Notes: generated by a model from the sequence alone, not told the origin. 38,302 nucleotides of DNA from JBNJEM01 sp051745935 (GCA_051745935.1 JBNJEM010000004.1:1-38302), one strand, 5' to 3'; positions 16,643-24,956 are shown, counted from the stretch's first letter. Made by a program: numbers and translations.

Positions 16643-17692
16643 GTGCCACTGCCGCCGATACTGGGACATGATCGCGTTTTGCAGCGGTTCGCGCGAAGCC
16701 TGCAGCGCGGCCGCCTCGCCAGTTCGTTCCTTTTTCTCGGGCCACCAGGAATTGGGAAGCGGACGACCGCTCTGTATTTGGCCCAATGCCTGCTGTGTGA
16801 AACGACCCCAAAGGACCAATTGGCCGCCTGCCAGACATGTCAAGGCTGTCAACAAGTCGCCGCCTTCACCCACCCCGACATGATCGTGGTGGGCAAACCC
16901 GAGGACAAGAGCTTCATTCCCGTCGAGTCGTTTATCGGCGACCGGGAACACCGCATGCGAGAAGGACTCTGCCATGACATCTCGCTCAAGCCGTTTCGGG
17001 GCGGGCGCAAGGTCGCCATTGTCGATGACGCGGACGACTTGAACCAGGAAGGCGCCAATTGCCTGCTGAAGACACTCGAGGAACCGCCTCATGGCTCGGT
17101 CCTGATTCTGATTGGCACCAGTGAGCAACGCCAGCTTCCCACCATCCGATCTCGCTGCCAAATCGTTCGGTTCGCGCCCTTGAGCCAGGACACGGTGGCG
17201 CGACTGCTCGCCTCCCATTGCGACCTGTCATCGGAACAGATTCAAGCGGTGGCCCAGTGTGCCGGCGGCAGTTTGAGCCGGGCGTTGGAATTGGCCGACA
17301 CCGAGGTCGCCGAAACACAACGTGCACTGGTTTCACGGCTGAACCAGCCGGGGTTCGACTCCCGCGCGCTCGCCGAAGACGTGGGGAACTTCGTGAACGC
17401 AGCCGGAAAAGAGGCCCCGCCACGCCGCGCGCGACTCCGATACGTGATTCGAGCATTCGCCGATTTTTACCGGGATATGATGCGGCAAACCGCGATGGCC
17501 GGCGAGGGCGAGCGAGTCGACGGCCGCGCGGAAACCGCGACCGCGCCATGCCACCTGCCCGCCGTTGTCGCCGCCGGTTGCCTCGATCGCTGCCTCGAAG
17601 CGCTCGTGCAAGTCGACGCCAATGCGAACTTGCCCACCTTGATCGCCTGTTGGATCGACGATTTGTCGGAGCGAACGCGGCGAGCTGGATAG
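16643..17692 (+). CDS. holB: DNA polymerase III subunit delta' (clamp loader)
   Basis: This 349-residue AAA+ protein is a stator subunit of the clamp-loader complex. The P-loop region GPPGIGKRTT (33-42) carries R instead of S/T right after the lysine, fitting the usual inability of delta' to hydrolyse ATP. Zinc-binding cysteines are at 52, 63, 66 and 69 (CETTPKDQLAACQTCQGC). A Walker-B-like VAIVDDADDLN follows, then LLKTLEEPP, the sensor LILIGTSE, and the SRC motif in TIRSRCQIV, which provides the arginine finger in trans. GTG 16643 follows GGAGAAG. It is cotranscribed with tmk. The C-terminal third is less conserved, as expected. Confidence 0.93.
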   Translation: MPLPPILGHDRVLQRFARSLQRGRLASSFLFLGPPGIGKRTTALYLAQCLLCETTPKDQLAACQTCQGCQQVAAFTHPDMIVVGKPEDKSFIPVESFIGDREHRMREGLCHDISLKPFRGGRKVAIVDDADDLNQEGANCLLKTLEEPPHGSVLILIGTSEQRQLPTIRSRCQIVRFAPLSQDTVARLLASHCDLSSEQIQAVAQCAGGSLSRALELADTEVAETQRALVSRLNQPGFDSRALAEDVGNFVNAAGKEAPPRRARLRYVIRAFADFYRDMMRQTAMAGEGERVDGRAETATAPCHLPAVVAAGCLDRCLEALVQVDANANLPTLIACWIDDLSERTRRAG

Positions 17693-17773
17693 CAACACGT
17701 GGACCCCATGGGAAGGAAAAATCGATTGGCCACCAAAACCAGCTTTGTTTCCTGCTCTCGCCCCCTCTTCTCG

Positions 17774-17877
17774 TATACCGGTCGTGGATGACTTTTTCCG
17801 CCGCGAGTCCGAGCAACGGGAGGACGGCTTGCGCCGGGCAGCTTTCCACCCGGAAAAATCCAACCGCCTGAAATATA
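17774..17877 (+). repeat. ~104-bp dispersed repeat, full copy
   Basis: It starts TATACCGGTCGTGGATGAC and ends CGCCTGAAATATA, gapless against the other copies and open in the same frame (VVDDFFRRESEQREDGLRR...). It lies 80 bases after the holB stop. Confidence 0.85.
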
Positions 17878-18353
17878 AAGAGGCTCTTCGTCCTTCGCGG
17901 AGCCCCGAACGTGTGGGCCATCCCTGCAAGAACCCGGCTTCACGTACCGTTTTCAGGCGAGCAGCCAAAATTCTTCAAATTTTTTCCGCCCCCTGAGGCT
18001 GCCGTTAGCCAGAATCAAACTGGGAGATGTGTTGGGGGAAAAAGGGAGATGGGGCCAAGAAGTTGGAGACGGCTTGCAAAGGCATTTCGATCCGCGACAA
18101 CAGTCGCTGGGCCACGGCCATGAGATCCTAATGCAATTTCAGTTTCCCTTAAACAAACCTCAGTGGCCGCGATCCGTCAACAGGTGGGGGGTAGCTGCGA
18201 CTTTCCGTGGCTTGACCGGTTGGTTGAAGAGGGCGGAAGGGTTGCCTGGACCGATATCACGAGCCTCATGCATGGATCTTGCTAGAGGCAGAGACTTTGC
18301 CAAAACGGTCCAATCCGGGGGCGGCTTAGGGCAGGTTGTAAGCCAAAAAACGC
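17878..18353. other. Intergenic, no recognisable gene
   Basis: No frame resembles a protein. The segment ends at a strong promoter-like sequence at 18354. Confidence 0.4.
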
Positions 18354-18381
18354 TTGACATTCGCTTAATCTCGGGAATAAT
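18354..18381 (+). promoter_or_regulatory. Strong sigma-70 type promoter candidate
   Basis: A consensus TTGACA (18354-18359), a 16-base spacer, then AATAAT (18376-18381, five of six). It is the best promoter match noticed in the window. Transcription would start near 18388, 236 bases before the small gene at 18624, leaving room for a long leader or a small RNA. Confidence 0.6.
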
Positions 18382-18623
18382 GACATATTCTGAGTTCGGT
18401 GTGAGTGTGTTTCCATCGCCAGTTGCTGCGTCCCCACCGAACTTTCGCTGGTACCAAAAAGTACCGTCAGCACGCCATTCCCCGTTCATCACGCGTTTGA
18501 CGTCGTGATGCTACCCGTAGACACGTGGTGCCTCGCGGTGTTTATGGCTTCGTGGCTGAACCTGACGTGTCGCGTCCTGACGTATCGCGTTTCGTATGCA
18601 CGCTTTTGGGAGGACCTGTTACG

Positions 18624-18851
18624 ATGCACAAAGTAAGTAATGTATTTGAGGCAATTCTCAAGTATGGCCACGACGAGGACTTCGCCCCAGCGGCGGAGTC
18701 CACTCAATTCCAACCCACCGATGCCCCCGCCGGCTCGCAGGCGAAGATTGATGAGCTGCGGCGCCGTGTTGAACTCGGGTTGCCATTATGGCACCAAAAC
18801 GATCGCCTGGACTATAGTGGACTAACCGGAGCGGTCCGCCCCCGCGACTGA
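18624..18851 (+). CDS. Conserved 75-residue planctomycete-type protein, function unknown
   Basis: ATG 18624 lies nine bases after GGGAGGA (18608-18614). The protein begins MHKVSNVFEAILKYGHDEDF, continues through a proline- and alanine-rich linker, and ends in a compact segment, AKIDELRRRVELGLPLWHQ followed by NDRLDYSGLTGAVRPRD. The ELRRRVELGLPLWH...D...YSGLTG pattern is familiar to me from short planctomycete proteins of unknown role. It has no signal peptide or catalytic motif. The likely promoter is at 18354-18381, with an unusually long leader for so small a gene. I infer a regulatory or structural protein but cannot say which. Confidence 0.75.
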   Translation: MHKVSNVFEAILKYGHDEDFAPAAESTQFQPTDAPAGSQAKIDELRRRVELGLPLWHQNDRLDYSGLTGAVRPRD

Positions 18852-19255
18852 ACCCTTTTTCACGCTGGTCGTTGTCGCTTGATTGATTCGCGGCACGCCC
18901 ACGTCGTGGCGGCGCGGGAATGATCGGGGATGAGTGGTTACGGGTTTGGCTCCGTGCCGCGAATGGAACGTATTTCCTAGCGTCACACCGGGTCGCTAGG
19001 TCTTTGATGGTGGCCCCCCACTTTCTTTTTGGGCTGCCTAGCCGCTGGATGATCTCCACGTCCCCCTTTGCGCTGTCGTCAGCTTAACACGCAGCCTCGG
19101 CGCGGTTGGGGACCGAACGCGTGGTGCCAGCGGGCAGGGCGTCGTCCTGGTTTCCGGGAAAACCTTGCATCAGTTCGCTAAAAAATTGCCAAATACGGTT
19201 GAGTCATGACCACTGTCAGCGATTGAAGAAGTGTGACCAAAGAGTTAAAAACGGA

Positions 19256-19330
19256 CATATGAGCCTCCTTCGGATGAACGCGGTTTGTCGGCCGATAAAC
19301 CTTCATCTCGTAGGAGGCCCGCTTTATATG
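19256..19330. repeat. Extended palindrome with nested stems
   Basis: Outer CATAT (19256-19260) pairs with ATATG (19326-19330). GCCTCCT (19263-19269) pairs with AGGAGGC (19312-19318), GATGAA (19273-19278) with TTCATC (19302-19307), and GGTTT (19282-19286) with AAACC (19297-19301). The innermost TCGGCCGA is itself palindromic. The arms are offset by a 3-base bulge on one side. It could be a structured RNA, a folded recombination site or a transposon-end remnant. Confidence 0.6.
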
Positions 19331-19697
19331 CGATCACTCCAATGTGGTAAGACTGCTAGCACTAAAATGCGAAAGTCGAACTCAGCATGTGTCGCGGCTC
19401 CTGGCTCCGGAAGCCGAAGACCTCGTCGCCCGCGCCCTGACCATCACCACCGGCGTTCCTGAGGCCAAAATAGGCCCACCGATGGCAGGACGGCCCCACG
19501 GATGAAGACAGAGGTAAGCGGATATTCCGCGTTCTCCCGCTGCTTACCCGTGACCACCTTCAATCGCGTCCGGGCCGGTCCTCCCGCCATCGCCTTATCC
19601 CTTTGGTCTTTTCAGTCCCGGTCGTCCTTGGTTCAACGCGCCGGGCAGGGCGCAAGGCGCAACAAAACAGAGCGCACTGACTTGTTCGTTTTGTTTT

Positions 19698-19772
19698 GCA
19701 TGTTTTTGTCCTGAAATGACAGTTGTTGGACAAAAAGATGCCAGACAAAAAGATGTGCGCCGCGAGGGGGTC
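19698..19772. repeat. Palindromic GACAAAAAGATG-type repeat, copy B
   Basis: It contains GCATGTTTTTGTCC, then GGACAAAAAGATGCC and AGACAAAAAGATG, and ends in CGCGAGGGGGTC. Its reverse complement aligns with 3-74 over the whole length with few mismatches and one 3-4 base gap. Confidence 0.85.
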
Positions 19773-19789
19773 ACAATCACGCGAGAATA

Positions 19790-19835
19790 GGGCCAAACCA
19801 GTAGGGCCAAACCCGGGCCAAACCGGGCCAAACCA
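19790..19835. repeat. GGGCCAAACC short tandem repeat
   Basis: Four units of GGGCCAAACC or GGGCCAAACCC, the first with a three-base insertion. It follows directly on the palindromic repeat at 19698-19772. Confidence 0.75.
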
Positions 19836-20181
19836 GACAGTCTGATTTTCCGTCCGGGTTGCTGCCAGAGACCAAAGGGACGAACAAGATCCAAGAGCGT
19901 GCGTGGGTTGCGGCCCGACGGTGAATTGGACGTTTCAGCAAGGGCCATTGGGGCGTGCTGACACCGAAAAGGTTTTGGAGGCGGACATCAGATGCTGTTG
20001 GAGCCTTTCAATCCGGGCCGCCATCCGGATCGCCCGCCACGCGGGAAATCGTGTCCGGCCATGAACGGTGTGAAGGCCGTCCCGCTCCGTCTGCTCACGG
20101 GTTGTGTTACCGTCTTCCGAGCAGAGGTACAATGAAACTCAATGAATGTCGTAAGTGTTCTGCATTAGGGAGCTGATAATC

Positions 20182-21555
20182 ATGGGCAGAAATGACGGAA
20201 AACAAGCCGATCTCTCACTGTCTCGCCGACGTTTTTTGCAGGGTTCGGCGGCTGTGGCATTGAGCGCCACCGCGGCGGTTCCTTCGGTTTCGGCCGGCGT
20301 GCATCCGGGCGGGGACGAAACGCTGAAGGTCGCTTTGATTGGTTGTGGTGGCCGCGGAACCGGCGCGGCCGTGCAGGCGTTGAGCACGAAGGGGCCGGTG
20401 ACGTTGTGGGCAATGGCCGACGCGTTTGGGGATCGCTTGGACGCAAGTTACAAGCAGCTTGTCAAGGGCGGACATTTCAGTCGCTCGCCGGACGCTGGCC
20501 CGTCGGCGGCCCAAGTTGAGGTCCCGCCCGAACGGCGATTCGTGGGATTGGACGCCTACCGCAAAGTGATGGCTTTGGAGGACGTGGATGTTGTCATCCA
20601 GGCGACGCCGCCTGCTTTTCGACCAATCCACTTCGACGCGGCGATTGAGTCCGGCAAGCACGTTTTCATGGAAAAGCCGGTGGCCACCGACGCGTGGGGA
20701 ATCCGCAAGGTATTGGCCGCCGCCGCCGAGGCGGATCGGAAGGGCCTGAAGGTGGGCGTGGGACTCAATCGTCGCCATAGTCCACTCTACCAGCAGACGC
20801 TTCAACGCGTTCACGACGGAGTCATTGGCCGGATTAACGCCCTGCGCATCTACAATGTGCGCGGTGGCAGCGGCAAGTACCACGAACGGCAGCCGGATGA
20901 AACGGAGCTCGAATACCAAGTGCGTCATTGGTACTATTTTTCATGGCTGAGCGGCGATTTCATCGTCGAACAGAGCGTGCATGATCTCGACGTCGCCTGT
21001 TGGATGAAGGGCTGCCATCCGATCGCGGCTCAAGGCCAAGGCGGCCGGCTGGTCCGCTCCGGAGACGATTATGGCAACGTGTTTGACCATTTTTACGTGG
21101 ATTACGATTTCCCCGACGGCTCCAAACTGCTGAGTCAACACCGGCATATCCCCAATTGCTGGAACCACGTCGCCGAGTACGCGGATGGGGCTGAAGGCAG
21201 AGCCTCGGTCGTTTCCAAACGGAAGGGGGCCATCCAACGATACGGCTCGGACGAGCCGCTATGGCAAGCCAAAGAACAAGGAAACTCATATCAGATCGAG
21301 CACGATCGCCTCTTTGACGCCATTCGCAACGACCGGCCGTTCAACGAGGCGGTGCAGGGGGCCGAGAGTACCATGACGGCGATTCTGGGACGCATGGCCG
21401 CCTATTGCGGCCAGACGCTCACCTGGGAGGAAGCCCTCCACTGCGAGAAGCCATTGATCACCGAGGCCGAGACCTGGCAAGCGCCCGCGCCGGTGCGACC
21501 ACAACCGGATGGCGGCTATGAGATTCCGGTTCCCGGGGTCACAAAGGTGCTCTGA
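20182..21555 (+). CDS. Tat-exported Gfo/Idh/MocA family oxidoreductase
   Basis: This 457-residue protein has a twin-arginine signal (SLSRRRFLQGSAAVALSATAA without its first residues, arginines 15-17). The Rossmann motif GCGGRGTG is at 54-61. The EKP motif FMEKPVATD is at 162-170, with lysine 165. A long substrate domain follows, with EQSVHDLDVACWMKG. It is only distantly similar to the minus-strand enzyme at 10236, so the two are different subfamilies. ATG 20182 follows GGGAG at about nine bases. The first residues upstream in frame (MFCIRELII) lack a better signal. Substrate unknown. No gene follows closely, apart from a 34-codon ORF at 21585-21689 with AAGGAAG before it, which may be the stub of a lost neighbour. 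Confidence 0.92.
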   Translation: MGRNDGKQADLSLSRRRFLQGSAAVALSATAAVPSVSAGVHPGGDETLKVALIGCGGRGTGAAVQALSTKGPVTLWAMADAFGDRLDASYKQLVKGGHFSRSPDAGPSAAQVEVPPERRFVGLDAYRKVMALEDVDVVIQATPPAFRPIHFDAAIESGKHVFMEKPVATDAWGIRKVLAAAAEADRKGLKVGVGLNRRHSPLYQQTLQRVHDGVIGRINALRIYNVRGGSGKYHERQPDETELEYQVRHWYYFSWLSGDFIVEQSVHDLDVACWMKGCHPIAAQGQGGRLVRSGDDYGNVFDHFYVDYDFPDGSKLLSQHRHIPNCWNHVAEYADGAEGRASVVSKRKGAIQRYGSDEPLWQAKEQGNSYQIEHDRLFDAIRNDRPFNEAVQGAESTMTAILGRMAAYCGQTLTWEEALHCEKPLITEAETWQAPAPVRPQPDGGYEIPVPGVTKVL

Positions 21556-22113
21556 CGAAGCCCCCAAGCCAGAAGGAAGTCCCAATGACAAAATCCCGAT
21601 ACGCAAACCGCCGCGCCACGGCTCTCCGGCAGCACACGGTGAATCCCTCCTCGGATACGGACAATTTGGCCTTTGGCAGCCCGGGTTGATCGGACAAACT
21701 GACGCCTTGGCGGCCGCTCTCTTGGGCCGGCAAACTCGGCTGCCCCTCTCCTTCCGCCGCCGCGAGCCACGTCACGTGGCTCAATGCTCGTTTGGCACGC
21801 TGGTTGCACATCAAGAAAAGTGAAGTGACCTGGCCGCCGGGCGAGTCAGGAAGCAGCGAGCCAGAACGGAACCCCCAAAACGGAACCCCAAAACGGAACC
21901 ATTGAGATAGGAGGCGATCGAAGGGGGTTTTGGAGGCGGAAACCAGGTGTTGTTACCGGCCGCAGTGCGGGGGTGTCAAGCAGGTGGATATCATGCCGCC
22001 AGCGGGCAAAATGCATGCCAGGCGCGAGCGGGCGTTACCCATGACGTGCCGGCTGTTGAGCCCGGAAAGGCTTGCCCCGGTTTCAGGTCGGTGATGATGA
22101 AGTCAAATATTGA
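21556..22113. other. Intergenic; possible gene stub and short tandem repeat
   Basis: ATG 21585 with AAGGAAG at 21573-21579 opens 34 codons (MTKSRYANRRATALRQ...), probably not a functional gene. At about 21868-21900 CGGAACCCCAAAA-type units repeat in tandem. Nothing else is recognisable before the Hsp20 cluster. Confidence 0.35.
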
Positions 22114-22144
22114 TCGTGTCGAGTATATCGTGTCAAGTACATCG
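22114..22144 (+). promoter_or_regulatory. 14-bp direct repeat upstream of the Hsp20 cluster
   Basis: TCGTGTCGAGTATA is followed directly by TCGTGTCAAGTACA and a third TCG, ending 16 bases before ATG 22161. Head-to-tail repeats in this position could be an operator controlling the heat-shock genes. No CIRCE inverted repeat is present. Confidence 0.4.
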
Positions 22145-22160
22145 AATGGAGGGTGGAGTC

Positions 22161-22619
22161 ATGCGAGTAACAACAGGTTGGGAACCGCTTGCTGTCGGAA
22201 ATGTGTGGTCGGAGATGAATCGGATGCGTGAGGAGATGGAGCGTTTGTTCGGCCGTTATGGCGTGGGCGATGGCCGGAGGGTGGAAGCCGCGGCTTATCC
22301 CGCGTTGAATCTTTGGCAGGACGAGGACAACTTGTACTGCGAGGCGGAGCTGCCCGGGATGAAGCTTGAGGACTTGGAGATTTACGCGACGGGTGGCAAT
22401 CAGTTGTCCATAAAGGGCAAGCGGGAAGCGCCGTCTCACGAGAATGCCAAGTGGCATCGACAGGAACGGGGATACGGCAGTTTTGCCCGGGTGCTCACGT
22501 TGCCTCAGCCCGTGGACGCGGGGAAGGTCGATGCGGAGTTCCGTAACGGCGTGCTGTGTGTGACTTTGCCGAAACAAGAAGAGGCGAAGCCGCGCCGCAT
22601 CGAGGTCAAGGCGGGTTAG
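22161..22619 (+). CDS. Hsp20/alpha-crystallin small heat-shock protein, first of three
   Basis: This 152-residue ATP-independent holdase chaperone has an alpha-crystallin domain at about 45-150. The strands PALNLWQDEDNLYCEAELPGM and LEDLEIYATGGNQLSIKGKR are visible, as is the family signature AEFRNGVLCVTLPK near the C-terminus. The N-terminal arm (MRVTTGWEPLAVGNVWSEM, then NRMREEMERLF) is amphipathic, as in bacterial Hsp20 proteins. ATG 22161 follows GGAGGGTGGAG. The start is next to the 14-bp direct repeat. It is the first of three paralogues in the same direction, probably one transcript. Confidence 0.93.
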   Translation: MRVTTGWEPLAVGNVWSEMNRMREEMERLFGRYGVGDGRRVEAAAYPALNLWQDEDNLYCEAELPGMKLEDLEIYATGGNQLSIKGKREAPSHENAKWHRQERGYGSFARVLTLPQPVDAGKVDAEFRNGVLCVTLPKQEEAKPRRIEVKAG

Positions 22620-22694
22620 GCCGGGACGGATCTTTCCGCCGAGACGCGTTCCAAAGCATCCAAGAACATACGAAAAAACAAGGGAGGATAAATC

Positions 22695-23087
22695 ATGAGT
22701 GAGATGGTGAAAAAAGATACGGGAAGTGATGTGGCCACCGTGGAACAGACGCGCACCGGTCCCACTTATATTCTCCGGTGTGATTTGATCGAAGCCGACG
22801 AGGAGTTGCTCCTCTACGGTGACCTGCCCGGCGTGACGCCGGAAAACTTGGACCTGCGGTTCGAGAACGACCGTTTGATCATCCACGGCAAGGTGGAACC
22901 GAGGCATCAGGAGCGAGATTTGGTTTACGGGGAGTATGGCGTCGGTGACTACCACCGCGAATTTCAGATCTTCGAGGACATTGACGCCGAGAAAATCTCC
23001 GCGGAGCTCAACAACGGAGTGCTGTGTGTCCACCTGCCGAAGAGCGAAGCGGTGAAGCCGTGCCGCATCGAGGTCAAGGGAGGCTAG
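22695..23087 (+). CDS. Hsp20/alpha-crystallin small heat-shock protein, second of three
   Basis: At 130 residues this is the shortest of the three, with a reduced N-terminal arm (MSEMVKKDTGSDVATVEQTR). The domain covers nearly the rest: DEELLLYGDLPGVTPENLDLR, then DRLIIHGKVEPRHQ, and the signature AELNNGVLCVHLPKSE. The shorter arm may change oligomer size or client range. ATG 22695 follows AGGGAGGA at ideal spacing. It lies 75 bases after the first copy. A strong hairpin (23100-23126) stands between it and the third copy. Confidence 0.93.
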   Translation: MSEMVKKDTGSDVATVEQTRTGPTYILRCDLIEADEELLLYGDLPGVTPENLDLRFENDRLIIHGKVEPRHQERDLVYGEYGVGDYHREFQIFEDIDAEKISAELNNGVLCVHLPKSEAVKPCRIEVKGG

Positions 23088-23099
23088 TGGTCACCGCGG

Positions 23100-23126
23100 T
23101 CCGGAGCGGTTCAACGCCGCTCCGGA
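23100..23126 (+). terminator. Intercistronic hairpin between the second and third hsp20 genes
   Basis: TCCGGAGCGG, loop TTCAACG, CCGCTCCGGA: a perfect 10-bp stem 13 bases after the stop at 23087. Only a short TTGCT follows, so it probably attenuates or protects the transcript rather than ending it fully. Confidence 0.5.
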
Positions 23127-23216
23127 TTGCTCGACGGGGTGAGATTGGTGGTTAGGGACCATGCCTGTGTTCATGAAACAACCATGCCAGTGTTGTGGCG
23201 AGGAGGTGATGGAACC

Positions 23217-23723
23217 ATGTTCAACTTAATTCCGTGGAAACAGAAAAGGAAAGAAGCTCAGCGAGCTCCAGGGGCGCTCACCGAATCCCACCCCTTGGCT
23301 CGCTTCCGCGAAGAAGTCGACGCATTGTTTGATCGGTTCTGGGGAGAATGGGCGAACGGTGGTGATGCGTGGAAAGGGTGGCCAGCACCGAGCGACCGAA
23401 CCACCGGTTTGGCCTGGGATTTTGATGTTGACGATCGGGAGAACGAGATTGTGGTGCGTGCCGACGCGCCTGGTTTCGAGCCTGGAGACTTCGACGTGCG
23501 GGTATCAGCGGGACACTTGATCGTCGAGGCTCAACACCAGGAGGAATCGGAGGAGGGGAATGCCCGCCATTACCGCTATGGGACCCTACATCGTGCATTC
23601 CCGCTGCCGGAAGGCATCAAGGAAGACCAGATTGAGGCGAAGTATCACAATGGCGTGCTTGAAATTGACGTGCCTAAGGGCGAAGAAGCAAAAGGAAAAC
23701 GGATCACGGTCAAAGCGAGCTAG
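23217..23723 (+). CDS. Hsp20/alpha-crystallin small heat-shock protein, third of three
   Basis: This 168-residue protein has a longer N-terminal arm (MFNLIPWKQKRKEAQRAPG..., then HPLARFREEVDALFDRFWGEW) typical of class-A bacterial Hsp20. The alpha-crystallin domain spans about 62-168 (DVDDRENEIVVRADAPGFEPG; DVRVSAGHLIVEAQHQEE), with the signature AKYHNGVLEIDVPKGEEAKG. ATG 23217 is preceded by a near-perfect Shine-Dalgarno, AGGAGGTGAT, at 23201-23210. A classical terminator follows at 23784. The three copies differ clearly from each other, so they are old duplicates or separate acquisitions, not recent ones. Confidence 0.93.
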   Translation: MFNLIPWKQKRKEAQRAPGALTESHPLARFREEVDALFDRFWGEWANGGDAWKGWPAPSDRTTGLAWDFDVDDRENEIVVRADAPGFEPGDFDVRVSAGHLIVEAQHQEESEEGNARHYRYGTLHRAFPLPEGIKEDQIEAKYHNGVLEIDVPKGEEAKGKRITVKAS

Positions 23724-23783
23724 TTGAAGCCGCCATTTCACCGTGACGGATGTCCGCCCTTCGCTGTGCCGAAGGTGTGGTTG

Positions 23784-23829
23784 GGCCGCGGGAGGTTCGC
23801 GTTAATCGTGGAGCTTCCGCGGCCTTTTT
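23784..23829 (+). terminator. Rho-independent terminator of the hsp20 cluster
   Basis: GGCCGCGG (23784-23791) pairs with CCGCGGCC (23817-23824) with extra pairing inside, followed directly by TTTTT at 23825-23829. It is 60 bases after the third hsp20 stop. Confidence 0.8.
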
Positions 23830-23839
23830 GATTGGTCAT

Positions 23840-23944
23840 TATGCCGATCGTGGATGACTTTCTCCGCCGCGAGTCCGACCAACGGGAGGACGGCTTGCGT
23901 CGGGCAGCTTTCCATCTGGAGAAATCCAACCGCCTGAAATACAT
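23840..23944 (+). repeat. ~104-bp dispersed repeat, full copy
   Basis: It begins ATGCCGATCGTGGATGAC and ends CGCCTGAAATAC, gapless against the other copies and open in the same frame (MPIVDDFLRRESDQREDGLRR without break). Only this copy has ATG where the others have ATA. Confidence 0.85.
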
Positions 23945-23991
23945 CCAAGACCGTCGCCTCGTCTTACGGAAATCTAGAGGAGCAACAGCGC

Positions 23992-24795
23992 ATGCTCGCG
24001 ATCCTGTCCCTACTGATCGTCATCACGGTGGCACTGGTCATTACGCGTATTGCGTCCTCGGCTTTGTCGCTGACCGGGTTGTCCGCCGACGTGGCCCGGT
24101 TTCAGGCCCGATCCGCGTTCACCGGCTGCGGGTTCACCACCGCCGAAGCGGAAGACATGGTGCGACACCCTCTACGGCGTCGGATCATTATGCTGATGAT
24201 GCTTCTGGGAAACGCTGGCCTGGTCACGTCGATCTCCACCTTGTTACTTTCCCTTGCCAATATTTCCACCACGCTCGCCGGACTTGGCCGGGCCACCTTT
24301 CTCGTTGCCGGACTTCTCACGCTTTGCCTGGTCGCGCGAAGCCGTTGGATCGATCGGCAGATGTCCCGTGTGATTGAGTGGGCTCTTCGCCGCAGCTCGC
24401 TCGACGTGCGCGACTACGCGAACCTGCTGAATCTGTCGGAGGGATTCACCGTGGCGGAAATCCCCATTCGGCAACAGGACTGGCTCGCCGGCAAAAGACT
24501 ACGGGAAGCAAACCTGCTGGCCGAGGGCCTGGTGGTGCTCGCGATCCGCCGCGAAGACGGAGACTATGTCGGTGTCCCCACCGGTAATGATCTCATTTGT
24601 GCCGGCGATTTGCTGGTGGTTTACGGCCAGGATCAAGCCGTGGAATCCATCCAAAAACGCGAACGCGGCGCGCCAGGCGAAGCCGGACATATTGAAGCCG
24701 TGGAAAAGGAAAGCAAACGACTACGCCGTCAGGAACTACGAGAGCAGAGACGCGAGCGGGAAGGGGGGCGGCGGCGCGAGTCCCCTAATTCCTGA
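23992..24795 (+). CDS. Membrane protein with TrkA-C (RCK-C) domain
   Basis: This 267-residue protein has an N-terminal helix (MLAILSLLIVITVALVITR), two more membrane segments at about 68-90 and 97-117, and a soluble RCK-C/TrkA-C domain at about 140-225 (GFTVAEIPIRQQDWLAGKRL; LLAEGLVVLAIRREDGDYV; GNDLICAGDLLVVYGQ). A charged coiled tail ends the protein. TrkA-C domains bind small ligands and regulate K+ or other ion transport; no channel or Trk subunit is adjacent, so its target is unknown. GAGGAG precedes ATG 23992. The segment SAFTGCGFTTAEAEDMV recurs, diverged, in a remnant at 35736-35960. Confidence 0.85.
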   Translation: MLAILSLLIVITVALVITRIASSALSLTGLSADVARFQARSAFTGCGFTTAEAEDMVRHPLRRRIIMLMMLLGNAGLVTSISTLLLSLANISTTLAGLGRATFLVAGLLTLCLVARSRWIDRQMSRVIEWALRRSSLDVRDYANLLNLSEGFTVAEIPIRQQDWLAGKRLREANLLAEGLVVLAIRREDGDYVGVPTGNDLICAGDLLVVYGQDQAVESIQKRERGAPGEAGHIEAVEKESKRLRRQELREQRREREGGRRRESPNS

Positions 24796-24933
24796 CGCTC
24801 GGCCGGCGTAACCCTGTCACGCGAACCGGCGCGGGCAGACCATCATGCCCCGCCAGGTTGCTTTACACTCCCCGGCCCCAGGGGAAACAACAATTCCTGA
24901 GCGCCAGCCAACAGGGGGCCGCGGCATGGGGGA

Positions 24934-24956
24934 CCCGAATATATTCGGGGGCTTTT
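24934..24956 (+). terminator. Terminator-like hairpin with short T-run
   Basis: CCCGAATATATTCGGG is a perfect palindrome, followed by GGC and TTTT (24953-24956). It lies 139 bases after the TrkA-C gene, so assignment to that gene is uncertain. Confidence 0.35.

Larger units (their letters stand above)
18852..20181. other. Long intergenic stretch without a recognisable gene
   Basis: Across 1.3 kb no frame on either strand looks like a protein. It contains an extended palindrome (19256-19330), a fold-back repeat (19698-19772) and a GGGCCAAACC tandem (19790-19835). Near 20128-20133 a TACAAT box could be the -10 of the Gfo/Idh gene starting at 20182. Confidence 0.5.

Noticed and set aside
17333..17968. 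Minus-strand frame of 211 codons at the end of holB
   Set aside because: It is antisense to holB and includes a translated copy of the 104-bp repeat; no start signal or domain.
18029..18508. 159-codon plus-strand frame before the small planctomycete-type gene
   Set aside because: It overlaps the best promoter in the window and its product shows no coherent secondary-structure pattern or known motif.
19106..19462. 118-codon plus-strand frame in the 1.3-kb gap
   Set aside because: It runs through the extended palindrome, lacks a ribosome-binding site and has no protein-like pattern.
22083..23033. Long minus-strand open frame (316 codons) across two hsp20 genes
   Set aside because: It is antisense to two clear Hsp20 genes with good ribosome-binding sites and has no recognisable domain; it is a composition artefact of the GC-rich coding strand.
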